Below are positions 51,387-59,843 of a stretch of DNA of 64,000 nt, one piece after another. The stretch lies in contig NZ_JOFT01000033.1 of assembly GCF_000725805.1 (NCBI RefSeq), positions 17,725 through 81,724 of the forward strand. Direction: 5' to 3'. A program made the translations under genes and the position numbers. The DNA comes from Streptomyces xanthophaeus (GTDB taxonomy: Bacteria; Actinomycetota; Actinomycetes; Streptomycetales; Streptomycetaceae). The notes under the pieces are model-generated. The model was given only the letters and a program-made list of their open reading frames with translations, searched no databases and had not been told where the DNA came from. Each line of letters starts with the position of its first letter. The first letter of the stretch is position 1.

Positions 51387-52985
51387 TCACATCCGGAAGA
51401 CGCCGAAGCCGCCACGGGCGCCCTCGACGGGGGCGTTGTGGACGGCCGACAGGCACAGGCCGAGGACGGTGCGGGTGTCGCGGGGATCGATGACCCCGTC
51501 GTCGTACAGCCGCCCGGACAGGAACATCGGCAGGGACTCGGATTCGATCTGGGCCTCGACGAAGGCCCGCATCCCGGCGTCCTGTTCCTCGTCGTACGGG
51601 AGCCCCTTCGCGGCGGCGGACTGCCGGGACACGATGGAGAGCACCCCGGCGAGCTGCTGGGGTCCCATGACGGCGGATTTGGCGCTGGGCCACGCGAAGA
51701 GGAAGCGCGGCTCGTAGGCCCGGCCGCACATGCCGTAGTGCCCGGCGCCGTAGGAGGCCCCGATGAGCACCGACAGGTGGGGGACGCGGGAGTTGGAGAC
51801 CGCGTTGATCATCATCGAGCCGTGCTTGATGATGCCGCCCTGCTCGTACTCCTTGCCCACCATGTAGCCGGTGGTGTTGTGGAGGAAGAGCAGCGGGATG
51901 TCGCGCTGGTTGGCGAGCTGGATGAACTGGGCGGCCTTCTGCGACTCGGCGCTGAACAGCACGCCCTGGGCGTTGGCGAGGATGCCGACCGGATAGCCGT
52001 GGAGGGTGGCCCAGCCGGTGACCAGGCTGGGCCCGTAGAGCGGCTTGAACTCGTCGAAGTCGGAGGCGTCGACGAGGCGGGCGATGACCTCGCGGGGGTC
52101 GAACGGGGTCTTCAGGTCGGGCGGGACGATCCCGAGCAGCTCCTCGGGATCGTAGAGGGGCTCGGCGGCCGCCGGCGGGTCCTGGTGCGGCTTGCGGTGG
52201 GCCAGTCGGGCGACGACGCGGCGGGCCTGGCGGATCGCGTCGTGCTCGTCGAGGGCGTAGTAGTCGGCGAGCCCGGAGACCCGGGCGTGCATCTCGGCCC
52301 CGCCGAGGGACTCGTCGTCGCTCTCCTCCCCCGTGGCCATCTTGACCAGGGGCGGACCGCCGAGGAACACCTTCGACCGGTCCTTGATCATGATGGTGTG
52401 GTCGGACATCCCGGGGATGTACGCGCCCCCGGCGGTGGAGTTGCCGAAGACCACGGCGACGGTCGGGATGCCGTCGGCCGACAGCCGGGTCAGGTCCCGG
52501 AAGATCGCGCCGCCGGGGATGAAGATCTCCTTCTGGGACGGCAGGTCGGCGCCGCCGGACTCGACGAGGCTGATGCAGGGCAGCCGGTTCTGCCGGGCGA
52601 TCTCGTTGGCCCGCAGGGCCTTCTTCAGGGTCCAGGGATTGCTGGCCCCGCCGCGCACGGTGGGGTCGTTGGCGGTGACCAGGCATTCGACGCCCTCGAC
52701 GGTGCCGATGCCGGTGACCATCGAGCCGCCGACGGGGTAGTCGCTGCCCCAGGCGGCGAGCGGTGACAGCTCCAGGAACGGGGTGTCCGGGTCGAGGAGC
52801 AGCTCGATGCGTTCGCGGGCCAGCAGTTTGCCGCGCCCGCGGTGCCGGGCGGTGTACTTCTCCCCGCCGCCGTCCAGGGCCTTGGCGTGCTCGGCGTCCA
52901 GTGCGGCGATGCGTTCCAGGGCGGCGGTACGGGCCTTCGCGTGCTCGGGGGTGCGGGGGTCGACGGTGGTGCCGAGGCGGGTCAT
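51387..52985 (-). CDS. Acyl-CoA carboxylase beta subunit (carboxyltransferase)
   Basis: 532 residues. Crotonase-type double carboxyltransferase: SLVESGGADLPSQKEIF, FGNSTAGGAYIPGMSD, FLHNTTGYMVGKEYEQGGII and GASYGAGHYGMCGRAYEPRF. The last two match methylcrotonyl/geranyl-CoA carboxylase beta subunits better than propionyl-CoA carboxylases. ATGA overlap with the AtuA-like gene upstream. Confidence 0.95.
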   Translation of the reverse strand: MTRLGTTVDPRTPEHAKARTAALERIAALDAEHAKALDGGGEKYTARHRGRGKLLARERIELLLDPDTPFLELSPLAAWGSDYPVGGSMVTGIGTVEGVECLVTANDPTVRGGASNPWTLKKALRANEIARQNRLPCISLVESGGADLPSQKEIFIPGGAIFRDLTRLSADGIPTVAVVFGNSTAGGAYIPGMSDHTIMIKDRSKVFLGGPPLVKMATGEESDDESLGGAEMHARVSGLADYYALDEHDAIRQARRVVARLAHRKPHQDPPAAAEPLYDPEELLGIVPPDLKTPFDPREVIARLVDASDFDEFKPLYGPSLVTGWATLHGYPVGILANAQGVLFSAESQKAAQFIQLANQRDIPLLFLHNTTGYMVGKEYEQGGIIKHGSMMINAVSNSRVPHLSVLIGASYGAGHYGMCGRAYEPRFLFAWPSAKSAVMGPQQLAGVLSIVSRQSAAAKGLPYDEEQDAGMRAFVEAQIESESLPMFLSGRLYDDGVIDPRDTRTVLGLCLSAVHNAPVEGARGGFGVFRM

Positions 52986-54730
52986 GGGCCGCTCACTTCC
53001 GGTGCGGGCAGCAGGTGGGCCGGGATGTCGAGGTGGCGGGCGCGCAGCCATTCGCCGAGGGCCTTGGCCTGGGGGTCGAAGCGGTGGCCGGAGGCGACGC
53101 CGTCGCCGAGGATCCCGGTGACGGTGAAGTTCAGGGCGCGCAGCTGCGGGAGCACGTGCCGGGTGACGGGGAGACCTGCGGTCTCGGGGAGCAGGGCCTG
53201 GAAGGCCTCGACCGTGAGGGTCCGGTGCAGCCAGGCCCAGGCGGCTTCGGAGGTGACCCACACACCGACGTTGGCGTCGCCGCCCTTGTCGCCGCTGCGG
53301 GCCCCGGCCACCGCGCCGAGCGGTGCTCGGCGGGTGGCTTCCGGAGCTCCGCCCCACGCGCCTTCGGGGGCTCCCAGCGGGTCCGCGGGCAGGTCCGCGG
53401 GCGGCGGGTCCGCGGGCGGCGGGTCTGCGGGCGGCGGGTCTGCCGGCGGCGGGTCTGCCGGCCGGAGCTTCGTCCCGTCCGGGAGGACCGCCGTGTGGGG
53501 CGCCGACTCGCGCGGGACCAGGGCCGAGGTGAACACCCCGTACGGCTGGGCCGGTCCCGGCGGGGCCGTCACGTGGAAGCCCGGGTAGCTGCCCAGGGCC
53601 AGCTCCACGGCCGCCGAGGTCAGGGCCCGCCCCACCCGGTCCGGCGACGGGTCGCGGACCACCAGGCGCAGCAGGGCGCTCGCGGTCTCCTCCGTCGCGG
53701 CGTCCTCGTGGTCCGTACGGGCCAGGGTCCAGGTCGCGTCGTCGACGCCCTCCAGGGCTTCGGCCAGCTGCGCGCGGACCAGGGCCGCCTTCGCGTCGAC
53801 GTCCAGGCCGGTCAGCACGAACACCACCTCGTTGCGCCAGCCGCCCAGGCGGGTGATGCCCGCCTTCAGCAGGGCGGGCGGCGGCTCGCCGAGGACGCCC
53901 GAGACCCGGACCCGGTCAGGTCCGTCCTGCTCCAGCCGGACGGTGTCCAGACGGGCGGTCACGTCCGGGCCGAGATAGCGCACGCCCTGGGTCTCGTAGA
54001 GGAGTTGGGCGGTGACCGTGCCGGTGGTGACCGCCCCGCCCGTGCCCGGATGCTTGGTGATCACCGACGAGCCGTCCTCGAAGACCTCCGCGAGGGGGAA
54101 ACCCGGGCGGCGGACGTCGTGAGCGGTGAAGAAGCAGTAGTTGCCGCCGGTGGCCTGGGTGCCGCATTCCAGGACGTGGCCCGCCACCACCGCCCCCGCC
54201 AGCCGGTCGTGGTCCTGCGGCGCCCAGTCGAACCACCAGGCCGCCGGTCCGCTGACCAGCGCCGCGTCCGTGACGCGGCCGGTCACGACCACGTCCGCGC
54301 CCGCCCGCAGGCAGGCCGTGATCCCGGCGCCGCCGAGGTAGGCGTTGGCCGTCAGCACGCCGTCCCCGTACGGCATCAGGTCGTCGCCCTCGACGTGGGC
54401 GACGGTGACGGGCACGCCCACCTCGGCCGCCAGCGCGCGGACGGCGTCGGCGAGCCCGGCCGGGTTGAGGCCGCCCGCGTTCGTGACGATCCGTACGCCC
54501 CGTTCGTGCGCGAGGCCCAGCCCCTCCTCCAACTGCCGCAGGAAGGTCTTGGCGTAGCCGAGGCCCGGGTTCTTCAGACGGTCGCGGCCGAGGATCAGCA
54601 TGGTCAGCTCGGCCAGGTAGTCCCCGGTCAGCACGTCCAGCGGGCCGCCGGTGAGCATCTCGCGCAGCGCGGAGGAGCGGTCCCCGTAGAAGCCCGACGC
54701 GTTCCCGATGCGCAGGGGCCTGCGTGTCAC
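52982..54730 (-). CDS. AtuA-family (acyclic terpene utilisation) protein
   Basis: 582 residues from the GTG at 54730 (GTGA overlap). The N-terminal AtuA domain (~1-440) opens with LRIGNASGFYGDRSSAL and contains TNAGGLNP, GGAGITACLRAGADVVVTGRVTDAA and ATGGNYCFF. A Pro-Pro-Ala-Asp repeat linker (bases 53386-53463) joins a C-terminal AtuA-like domain with ARSGDKGGDANVGVW. AtuA is needed for citronellol degradation in Pseudomonas, its biochemical role unknown; it is widespread next to acyl-CoA carboxylases. Confidence 0.92.
   Translation of the reverse strand: MTRRPLRIGNASGFYGDRSSALREMLTGGPLDVLTGDYLAELTMLILGRDRLKNPGLGYAKTFLRQLEEGLGLAHERGVRIVTNAGGLNPAGLADAVRALAAEVGVPVTVAHVEGDDLMPYGDGVLTANAYLGGAGITACLRAGADVVVTGRVTDAALVSGPAAWWFDWAPQDHDRLAGAVVAGHVLECGTQATGGNYCFFTAHDVRRPGFPLAEVFEDGSSVITKHPGTGGAVTTGTVTAQLLYETQGVRYLGPDVTARLDTVRLEQDGPDRVRVSGVLGEPPPALLKAGITRLGGWRNEVVFVLTGLDVDAKAALVRAQLAEALEGVDDATWTLARTDHEDAATEETASALLRLVVRDPSPDRVGRALTSAAVELALGSYPGFHVTAPPGPAQPYGVFTSALVPRESAPHTAVLPDGTKLRPADPPPADPPPADPPPADPPPADLPADPLGAPEGAWGGAPEATRRAPLGAVAGARSGDKGGDANVGVWVTSEAAWAWLHRTLTVEAFQALLPETAGLPVTRHVLPQLRALNFTVTGILGDGVASGHRFDPQAKALGEWLRARHLDIPAHLLPAPEVSGP
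53386..53463 (-). repeat. 15-bp coding repeat (PPPAD linker)
   Basis: About five 15-bp units encode the Pro-Pro-Pro-Ala-Asp linker between the two AtuA-family domains. Confidence 0.9.
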
Positions 54731-55548
54731 CGGGCGTCCTGCGGGGCGCGCCCGGGGCCGGCGGGGCCGGCGAAGGCCTGGGCGATGTCCAGCCAGCGGT
54801 CGGCGTCCGGGCCCTCGGCGGTCAGCGCCAGATCGGCCCGGTGGGCCCGCTGGGTCACCAGGAGGCAGAAGTCGAGCGCGGGGCCGGTGATCCGCTGCGG
54901 GGCGTCCGGCGGGCCGTACGCCCACACACCGGCGCCGTCCGGGGCGCTCAGCTCGACCCGGAACTCCCCGTCGGGCGCGGGCAGTCCGCGTACGGCGTAG
55001 GCGTAGTCGCGGGCCCGCACTCCGATCCGGGCCACATGGCGCAGCCGGGCGGTGGGGGCGCGGTGCACGCCGAGCGCGTCGGCGACGTCCTGGCCGTGCG
55101 CCCAGGTCTCCATCAGACGGGCGCTGGCCATCGAGGCGGCCTTCATCGGGGGCCCGTACCAGGGGAACCGGGTGTCGGGCGAGGCCTCGGCGAGCGCCTC
55201 GCCGAGGGCGGTGCGCCCGGCCCGCCAGCGGGCCAGCAGCAGCTCGGGCGGCAGCGCGGCGCCCTCCTCGGCGCCTTCGTCCACGAAGGAGTCGGGCGCC
55301 TTCAGGGCCTCCTCGACCATGTGGCCGAAGCCGGTGGAGTCGGTCAGGGAGAGCAGCGCCGCCCGGTCGGTCCAGTGCAGGTGGGCGATCTGGTGGGCGA
55401 TGCTCCAGCCCGGCGCGGGGGTGGCCCGGGCCCAGTCGGCGGCGGTCATCCCGGCGACGAGGAGGTCGAGCTCGCGCCCCTCCTCACGCAGGTCGACGAA
55501 GACTGCGGCGGCATCGGCGTCGGAACGGACGGCGGACGGATCGGGCAC
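54727..55548 (-). CDS. TIGR03084-type DinB-like metal-binding protein
   Basis: 273 residues from the GTG at 55548 with AGGGGAG upstream. DinB/mycothiol-dependent isomerase fold: GWSIAHQIAHLHWTDRAAL (two His) and WAHGQDVADALG (third His) form the three-His metal site. Members of this family occur in actinobacterial acyl-CoA degradation operons. First gene of the operon; mycothiol may be a cofactor. Confidence 0.88.
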   Translation of the reverse strand: MPDPSAVRSDADAAAVFVDLREEGRELDLLVAGMTAADWARATPAPGWSIAHQIAHLHWTDRAALLSLTDSTGFGHMVEEALKAPDSFVDEGAEEGAALPPELLLARWRAGRTALGEALAEASPDTRFPWYGPPMKAASMASARLMETWAHGQDVADALGVHRAPTARLRHVARIGVRARDYAYAVRGLPAPDGEFRVELSAPDGAGVWAYGPPDAPQRITGPALDFCLLVTQRAHRADLALTAEGPDADRWLDIAQAFAGPAGPGRAPQDAR

Positions 55549-55865
55549 GGTGCGCTCCCCTCTCGGCGTGAGGGGAACAGTGGCAGCCTCCACCAAAACA
55601 ATCAAGCATGCTTGCATGATTTGGCCGCAACCCGGCGCGTTCCCGCCACCGGCGCCAACCCCCCACCCCCTGAAGCGACTTGCGACGACGCGCGAGGACC
55701 GCAGGCCCCGCGCCCCGTCGGCCGCCCGGTACGGAGGGGGCGATTCAGGCCGTAAGCGGGAAACGCGCGATACGTCACCGGATGTCCCGTCGATACTGGA
55801 CGTTCCGCTCCGGGCCCGGGCGAGCACACCACGTTCATGTCACTCGACGCAGAGGATGAACCGAC
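55549..55865. other. Divergent promoter region of the acyl-CoA operon
   Basis: 317 bp between the operon and the CocE-like gene, carrying the palindrome at 55603-55614 in an AT-richer patch (55590-55625). No gene supported. Confidence 0.5.
55603..55614. promoter_or_regulatory. Candidate TetR operator
   Basis: CAAGCATGCTTG is a perfect 12-bp palindrome with AATCA/TGATT flanks (55600-55604, 55617-55621), ~55 nt upstream of the operon's first start. Confidence 0.6.
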
Positions 55866-57488
55866 GTGACCGCAGCCGGACGAACCCCCTTCTCCCTCTA
55901 TCCCGAACTCGACGCGACCGCCCTCGGCGCCTTCGTCGGCGCCCTGGAGTCCGGTGACCTCACCGGACTCGCGCCCGCCCGCGCCGCCGAGGTCGCCGAG
56001 GCCCGCTCCCTCGCCGTCTTCACCCGCGGCAAGGTGACCGGCGCCGACGGAGACCTCCTGGACGCCGCGATGTGGCGGCACACGGGGGTCCAGCCGCGGC
56101 CGGTGATCGTGATGCCGTCGCCCTGGACCGACCTGGGCTGGCTCGCGTACGCCGTCCAGGCCACCCTGTTCGCCTCCCGCGGCTACAACGTCCTCGCCTA
56201 CACCACCCGGGGCTTCGCCGCCTCCGAGGGCCAGGTCGACGTGGCGGGCCCGCTCGACGTCGCCGACGGCAGCCGGGCCCTGGACCACCTCATCGAGCGC
56301 AGCACCGGACCGGTGACGAAGATCGGCTTCCTCGGGGACTCGTACGGCTCCGGCATCAGCCAGCTCGTCGCCGCGCACGACACCCGCGTCGACGCCGTGG
56401 TCGCGCTCAGCAGCTGGGGCGACCTCGGGGAGGCCTTCTACGAGAACTCCACCCGCCACGTCGCCGCCGTTCGGGCCCTGCTCGACGCAGCCGGGAGGGC
56501 CCGGCTGAGCCCGCAGACGCGCAGCGTCTTCGACAACGTCCTCGCCGACCGCGACATCCGCGGCACCCTGAGCTGGGCGGAGCCGCGCTCCCCCTTCAGC
56601 CACATCAAGGAGCTCAACCGCCGCCAGGTCCCCGTCTTCTTCTCGCACGCCTGGCACGAGACGCTCTTCCCGTCGAACCAGACCCTGAAGATGTTCAACG
56701 AACTGACCGGCCCCAAGCGCCTCGCCCTCTCCATCGGCGACCACTCGGGCCCCGAGGCCCCGGGCATGTTCGGTCTGCCGAACCGGATCTGGACGGACGC
56801 CCACCGCTGGTTCGACCGCCACCTCAAGGGGATCGACAACGGCATCGACGCCGAAGGCCAGGTGCTCAACGAGGTGATGTGGAGCAAGACCCTGGAACCC
56901 CGCCCCACCTGGCACTCCGTCACCGAGGAGGTGCACCGGCTGCACCTGGCGGGCGGCGGTGAGCTCACCGAGGAGCCGGAGGCCGGGTGGACGGCGGGCG
57001 TGCTGTGCGGGGTGGACACCCCGGCCACCGTCGCCGACTCCGTCGTCACCTCCGGGTACCCGGAGATCGCCGGCAATCCGAAGGTCTACCCGACGGCCGA
57101 CATCGACCGCACCGTCGCCGCCGTGTGGGCCGCGGCCCCCGGCCGCGAGACCACCCGGCTGCGGGGTACGCCCCGCCTGCGCGTCACATACCGGGCGGCG
57201 AACCCCGGCTCCACCTTCGTCGCGTACCTCCTGGACGTGGCGCCCGACGACTCCGCCCACATCGTCACGCACGCCCCGTTCACCGATCTCGACTCCCCGC
57301 CGGACAGCCTGATCAGCGCGGACATCGACCTCCAGGCCACGGCGTACGACGTCCCGCGCGGCCACCGCCTGATGCTGGTGATCGACGCCCGCGACCCCTT
57401 CTACGGCGACGCCAACCTCCCGCGGGCGACCCTGTCGTTCACCTCGCCGGAGACGACGCCTTCGTACCTGGACCTGCCGCTCGGATAG
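55866..57488 (+). CDS. CocE/NonD-family (X-Pro dipeptidyl-peptidase-like) hydrolase
   Basis: 540 residues. Alpha/beta-hydrolase domain with nucleophile elbow FLGDSYGSG (~158-166), RGFAASEGQ, and an IGDHSGPEAP His region; C-terminal jelly roll with LRVTYRAANPGSTFVAYLLDV and HRLMLVIDARDPFYGDAN. Peptidase S15/acyl esterase architecture without a signal peptide, so cytosolic. GTG start. Natural substrate unknown. Confidence 0.88.
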   Translation: MTAAGRTPFSLYPELDATALGAFVGALESGDLTGLAPARAAEVAEARSLAVFTRGKVTGADGDLLDAAMWRHTGVQPRPVIVMPSPWTDLGWLAYAVQATLFASRGYNVLAYTTRGFAASEGQVDVAGPLDVADGSRALDHLIERSTGPVTKIGFLGDSYGSGISQLVAAHDTRVDAVVALSSWGDLGEAFYENSTRHVAAVRALLDAAGRARLSPQTRSVFDNVLADRDIRGTLSWAEPRSPFSHIKELNRRQVPVFFSHAWHETLFPSNQTLKMFNELTGPKRLALSIGDHSGPEAPGMFGLPNRIWTDAHRWFDRHLKGIDNGIDAEGQVLNEVMWSKTLEPRPTWHSVTEEVHRLHLAGGGELTEEPEAGWTAGVLCGVDTPATVADSVVTSGYPEIAGNPKVYPTADIDRTVAAVWAAAPGRETTRLRGTPRLRVTYRAANPGSTFVAYLLDVAPDDSAHIVTHAPFTDLDSPPDSLISADIDLQATAYDVPRGHRLMLVIDARDPFYGDANLPRATLSFTSPETTPSYLDLPLG

Positions 57489-57489
57489 C

Positions 57490-57876
57490 TCAGGGGCAGG
57501 AGGTACGCCCGCCCGGCCGGTCCGGCCCGGCGGCAATGAACCGGAAGGGCGGCTCGAACGGGCCCATGACCAGCAGCTGTTCCGTTCCGTCGCGGCTGTC
57601 GACCAGCTTCTGGTACGAGGCGGCGGTGCTCTTCACATGGGGCGGCGGAACCGTCTCGCGGGCGACGCCCACCAGCGTCACCCGGCCGGCGCTCTCGTCC
57701 TGAACGCGGCGCCGGAACTCCTCCAGCCAGCCCTGATCGGGCCCGTTCCGGCCGAAGGCCTTGAGCATGGCGACGGTGGTCTGTTCCCGGGGCAGGTGCG
57801 ACAGGTCGGGCTGGAGCATGCGTGCGAGATCCGCGGCCGCCTTCCGGTAGACCGCGTCGTCCTCGGCTCTGGACAT
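57490..57876 (-). CDS. Unknown protein downstream of the caspase gene
   Basis: 128 residues, no signal or membrane segment. N-terminal half helical (YRKAAADLARMLQPDLSHL; WLEEFRRRVQDES), the C-terminal half with likely strands (VTLVGVAR; EQLLVMGPFEPPFRFIA). ATG with GGAGGAG upstream. It follows the caspase gene by 113 bp with a hairpin between, so it probably has its own promoter or is attenuated. No family recognised. Confidence 0.72.
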   Translation of the reverse strand: MSRAEDDAVYRKAAADLARMLQPDLSHLPREQTTVAMLKAFGRNGPDQGWLEEFRRRVQDESAGRVTLVGVARETVPPPHVKSTAASYQKLVDSRDGTEQLLVMGPFEPPFRFIAAGPDRPGGRTSCP

Positions 57877-57892
57877 CGGCTCTCCTCCGGCG

Positions 57893-57916
57893 GCGTGGCC
57901 GCCGTGGCGGCCACGC
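57893..57916. promoter_or_regulatory. Palindrome upstream of the small unknown gene
   Basis: An 11-bp perfect inverted repeat (GCGTGGCCGCC / GGCGGCCACGC, 2-nt spacer) ending ~15 nt before the start codon at 57876. Operator or mRNA hairpin near the ribosome site. Confidence 0.5.
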
Positions 57917-57935
57917 GATTCGAGGGGGGGCTCAC

Positions 57936-57970
57936 TGTGGTGGCTGCGCCGGCATGCGGCGCAGCCACCA
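57936..57970 (-). terminator. Terminator of the caspase gene
   Basis: A 15-bp perfect stem (GTGGTGGCTGCGCCG / CGGCGCAGCCACCAC) with a 5-nt loop, 20 nt beyond the caspase stop. Confidence 0.85.
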
Positions 57971-57989
57971 CGCGGGCCTCCGGGTCAGG

Positions 57990-59597
57990 TCAGGAGAGGG
58001 CCCGGATGAGGGGCGGCAGGCAGTCGGCGGCCACGTTGAGGGCGGCGGAGAGCCAGTCCTTGCGTTCGGCTTCGGACAGGCCCGCCGGCAGCGGCAGGTC
58101 GATCTGCCCGTTGCTGCCGACCTGGTGGCCGTTCTCGTAGCCGTTCTTGTAGTCCTTGCTGAACGCCTGGATGGCCAGCGGCAGGCCGACGGACACCAGC
58201 GTCTCGACGAGGCCGAAGAACTTCTCGTTGCCGCGGAACTCGGCCGGGATCTTCTGCGCGATCTGCGCGTGGACGTCGCCCTTCGCGGCGCCGGTGGGAG
58301 CGGCGCTCTTGGTGAGCTCGTTGATCACCGCCGGGACGATGATGCGGCCCGCGTCGAAGATCGCGCCCCAGAACTTCGGGTCGGCGAGGTTGTCCGGGTT
58401 GTCCAGTGGCTGACGGACGGCCTTCCCGGCAGCCGACGGCGCCGCCGCGGCGAGGGCCGGGGCGAACAGGGCACTGGCCCGCTGGACGTCGGCGTACCAG
58501 CCGTCGTCGGAGATGAAGCCCTTGCCGGCGGTCTTGGTGCTGGCCTTCTTCAGTTCGCCGAGGAAGGTGTCGACAGCCTTGTCGACGTTCAGGGTGGTGG
58601 TCATCGCGGGTGTTCCTTTCGTCGCGCTTCCTCCGGATCCGAAGGAAGGGAGGTCCTTTGCTGCTGCGCCCGTCTCGAAGGACGCGGACTTGAGGAGGTC
58701 TTCGACCCTCCTGATCAGCTCCTTGCTCACCTCGGCCATCGAGATGAGCGTCCGGGCGAGCTGCTCCTCCCGGCCGTACGGGGCGAACACGCACGGGGTC
58801 TGGCTCATGTTGAGCGACGCCAGCCGGTCCGCGGCCCGGGACACCAGGTCGGCAACCGGGATGTCCCCGTCCATCTCGCGCAGGAGGGCGAAGGTGAACG
58901 CCGAGAGCCAGTCGGTCACCGCGCTTCCCGCGGCGGCGGTCTGGTCCGCGCGGGAGGCCGTGATCAGAATGCCGTTCAGTTCACCGGTACCGGGCACGAC
59001 CCCCTTCGGCACGAACGCCTTGCCGGGCGAGTTCGCGAAATTGAAGAGCAGGGAGGACTCGTCGCGCAGCGCGGGCCGGCCGAACGGCTTGACCGCACGA
59101 CAGGCCGTCAGCGAGTTCGCCTTCGAGAGGGCCTTTTCCGGCGGCGCCGTGAAGACCTTGGTCCGGACGAGACGAGTCGCCTCGTCGACGAAGAAGGTCT
59201 TCTCCATGCCCCCGGAGTGGCAGGCGTCGAGGATCACGGTGAGCACTCCGGACGGCAGCCCCGCGGTGCGCTGGACGAGCTCCGTGTCCTCCAGGAACTC
59301 GTCGTAGCAGCAGAGGACTTCCGTCATCACGTCACCCTTGAGATAGCGGTATCCGTGGGACGACTGGAAGAAGACCCGGCGATCGCCCGACTGCGCCCCT
59401 TGGCAGAGCCAGTCCAGCCCTTCCCTGGTCCGGTCCAAGGTGGCGTCGGCGTCGTGCAGGACGCGGATCTCCGAAGCGGCGAAGCCGAGCTCGCCCAGCA
59501 GGCCCTTGAAAGCCTCTGTGTCGGCGATACAGCTGTTCAGACGGTTTGCCGGATCTGGGTATTCGTCGATCCCGACGAGCAGTGCGCGATCTGTCAT
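57990..59597 (-). CDS. Caspase-fold (metacaspase-like) protease with unknown C-terminal domain
   Basis: 535 residues. Peptidase C14-type core in ~1-290: ALLVGIDEYPDPANRLNSCIADTEAF, catalytic His81 in FQSSHGYR, and Cys126 in VILDACHSGG. A linker (~300-335) is followed by a ~200-residue C-terminal domain of unknown fold (TLNVDKAVDTFLGELKKAS; GYENGHQVGSNGQIDLPLPAG), which could be a ligand-sensing or substrate module. ATG at 59597 after AAGGGG. No signal peptide. Divergent from the IS element and protease operon. Confidence 0.88.
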   Translation of the reverse strand: MTDRALLVGIDEYPDPANRLNSCIADTEAFKGLLGELGFAASEIRVLHDADATLDRTREGLDWLCQGAQSGDRRVFFQSSHGYRYLKGDVMTEVLCCYDEFLEDTELVQRTAGLPSGVLTVILDACHSGGMEKTFFVDEATRLVRTKVFTAPPEKALSKANSLTACRAVKPFGRPALRDESSLLFNFANSPGKAFVPKGVVPGTGELNGILITASRADQTAAAGSAVTDWLSAFTFALLREMDGDIPVADLVSRAADRLASLNMSQTPCVFAPYGREEQLARTLISMAEVSKELIRRVEDLLKSASFETGAAAKDLPSFGSGGSATKGTPAMTTTLNVDKAVDTFLGELKKASTKTAGKGFISDDGWYADVQRASALFAPALAAAAPSAAGKAVRQPLDNPDNLADPKFWGAIFDAGRIIVPAVINELTKSAAPTGAAKGDVHAQIAQKIPAEFRGNEKFFGLVETLVSVGLPLAIQAFSKDYKNGYENGHQVGSNGQIDLPLPAGLSEAERKDWLSAALNVAADCLPPLIRALS

Positions 59598-59795
59598 CTC
59601 TGCCCCTTTCTTCGTCGTGCGGATTGTTTGTCACGGCCCCGAAGGAAGAATCGTTTGCTCGTCCCGAGAGATGCGGAATCGATTCTCCCGTGCAACCGGA
59701 CAGCAACTCCTCGCGTCGGTCGAGACAAAGGCTCTCGTTGAGCACAACTTCATGCTTCGCCGTATCCGATTGCCGGGCAACATGGAACGATTGCC
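59598..59795. other. Caspase promoter region before the IS
   Basis: 198 bp of clearly lower GC than its surroundings. It holds the caspase promoter; no gene is supported. Confidence 0.45.
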
Positions 59796-59809
59796 TACCG
59801 CTGACTTAA
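59796..59809 (+). repeat. Left terminal inverted repeat of the IS
   Basis: TACCGCTGACTTAA, identical over 14 bp to the inverted right end. Confidence 0.9.
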
Positions 59810-59843
59810 GAAATCCGTCGAGGAGACCGAGGGAGGCGACCAG

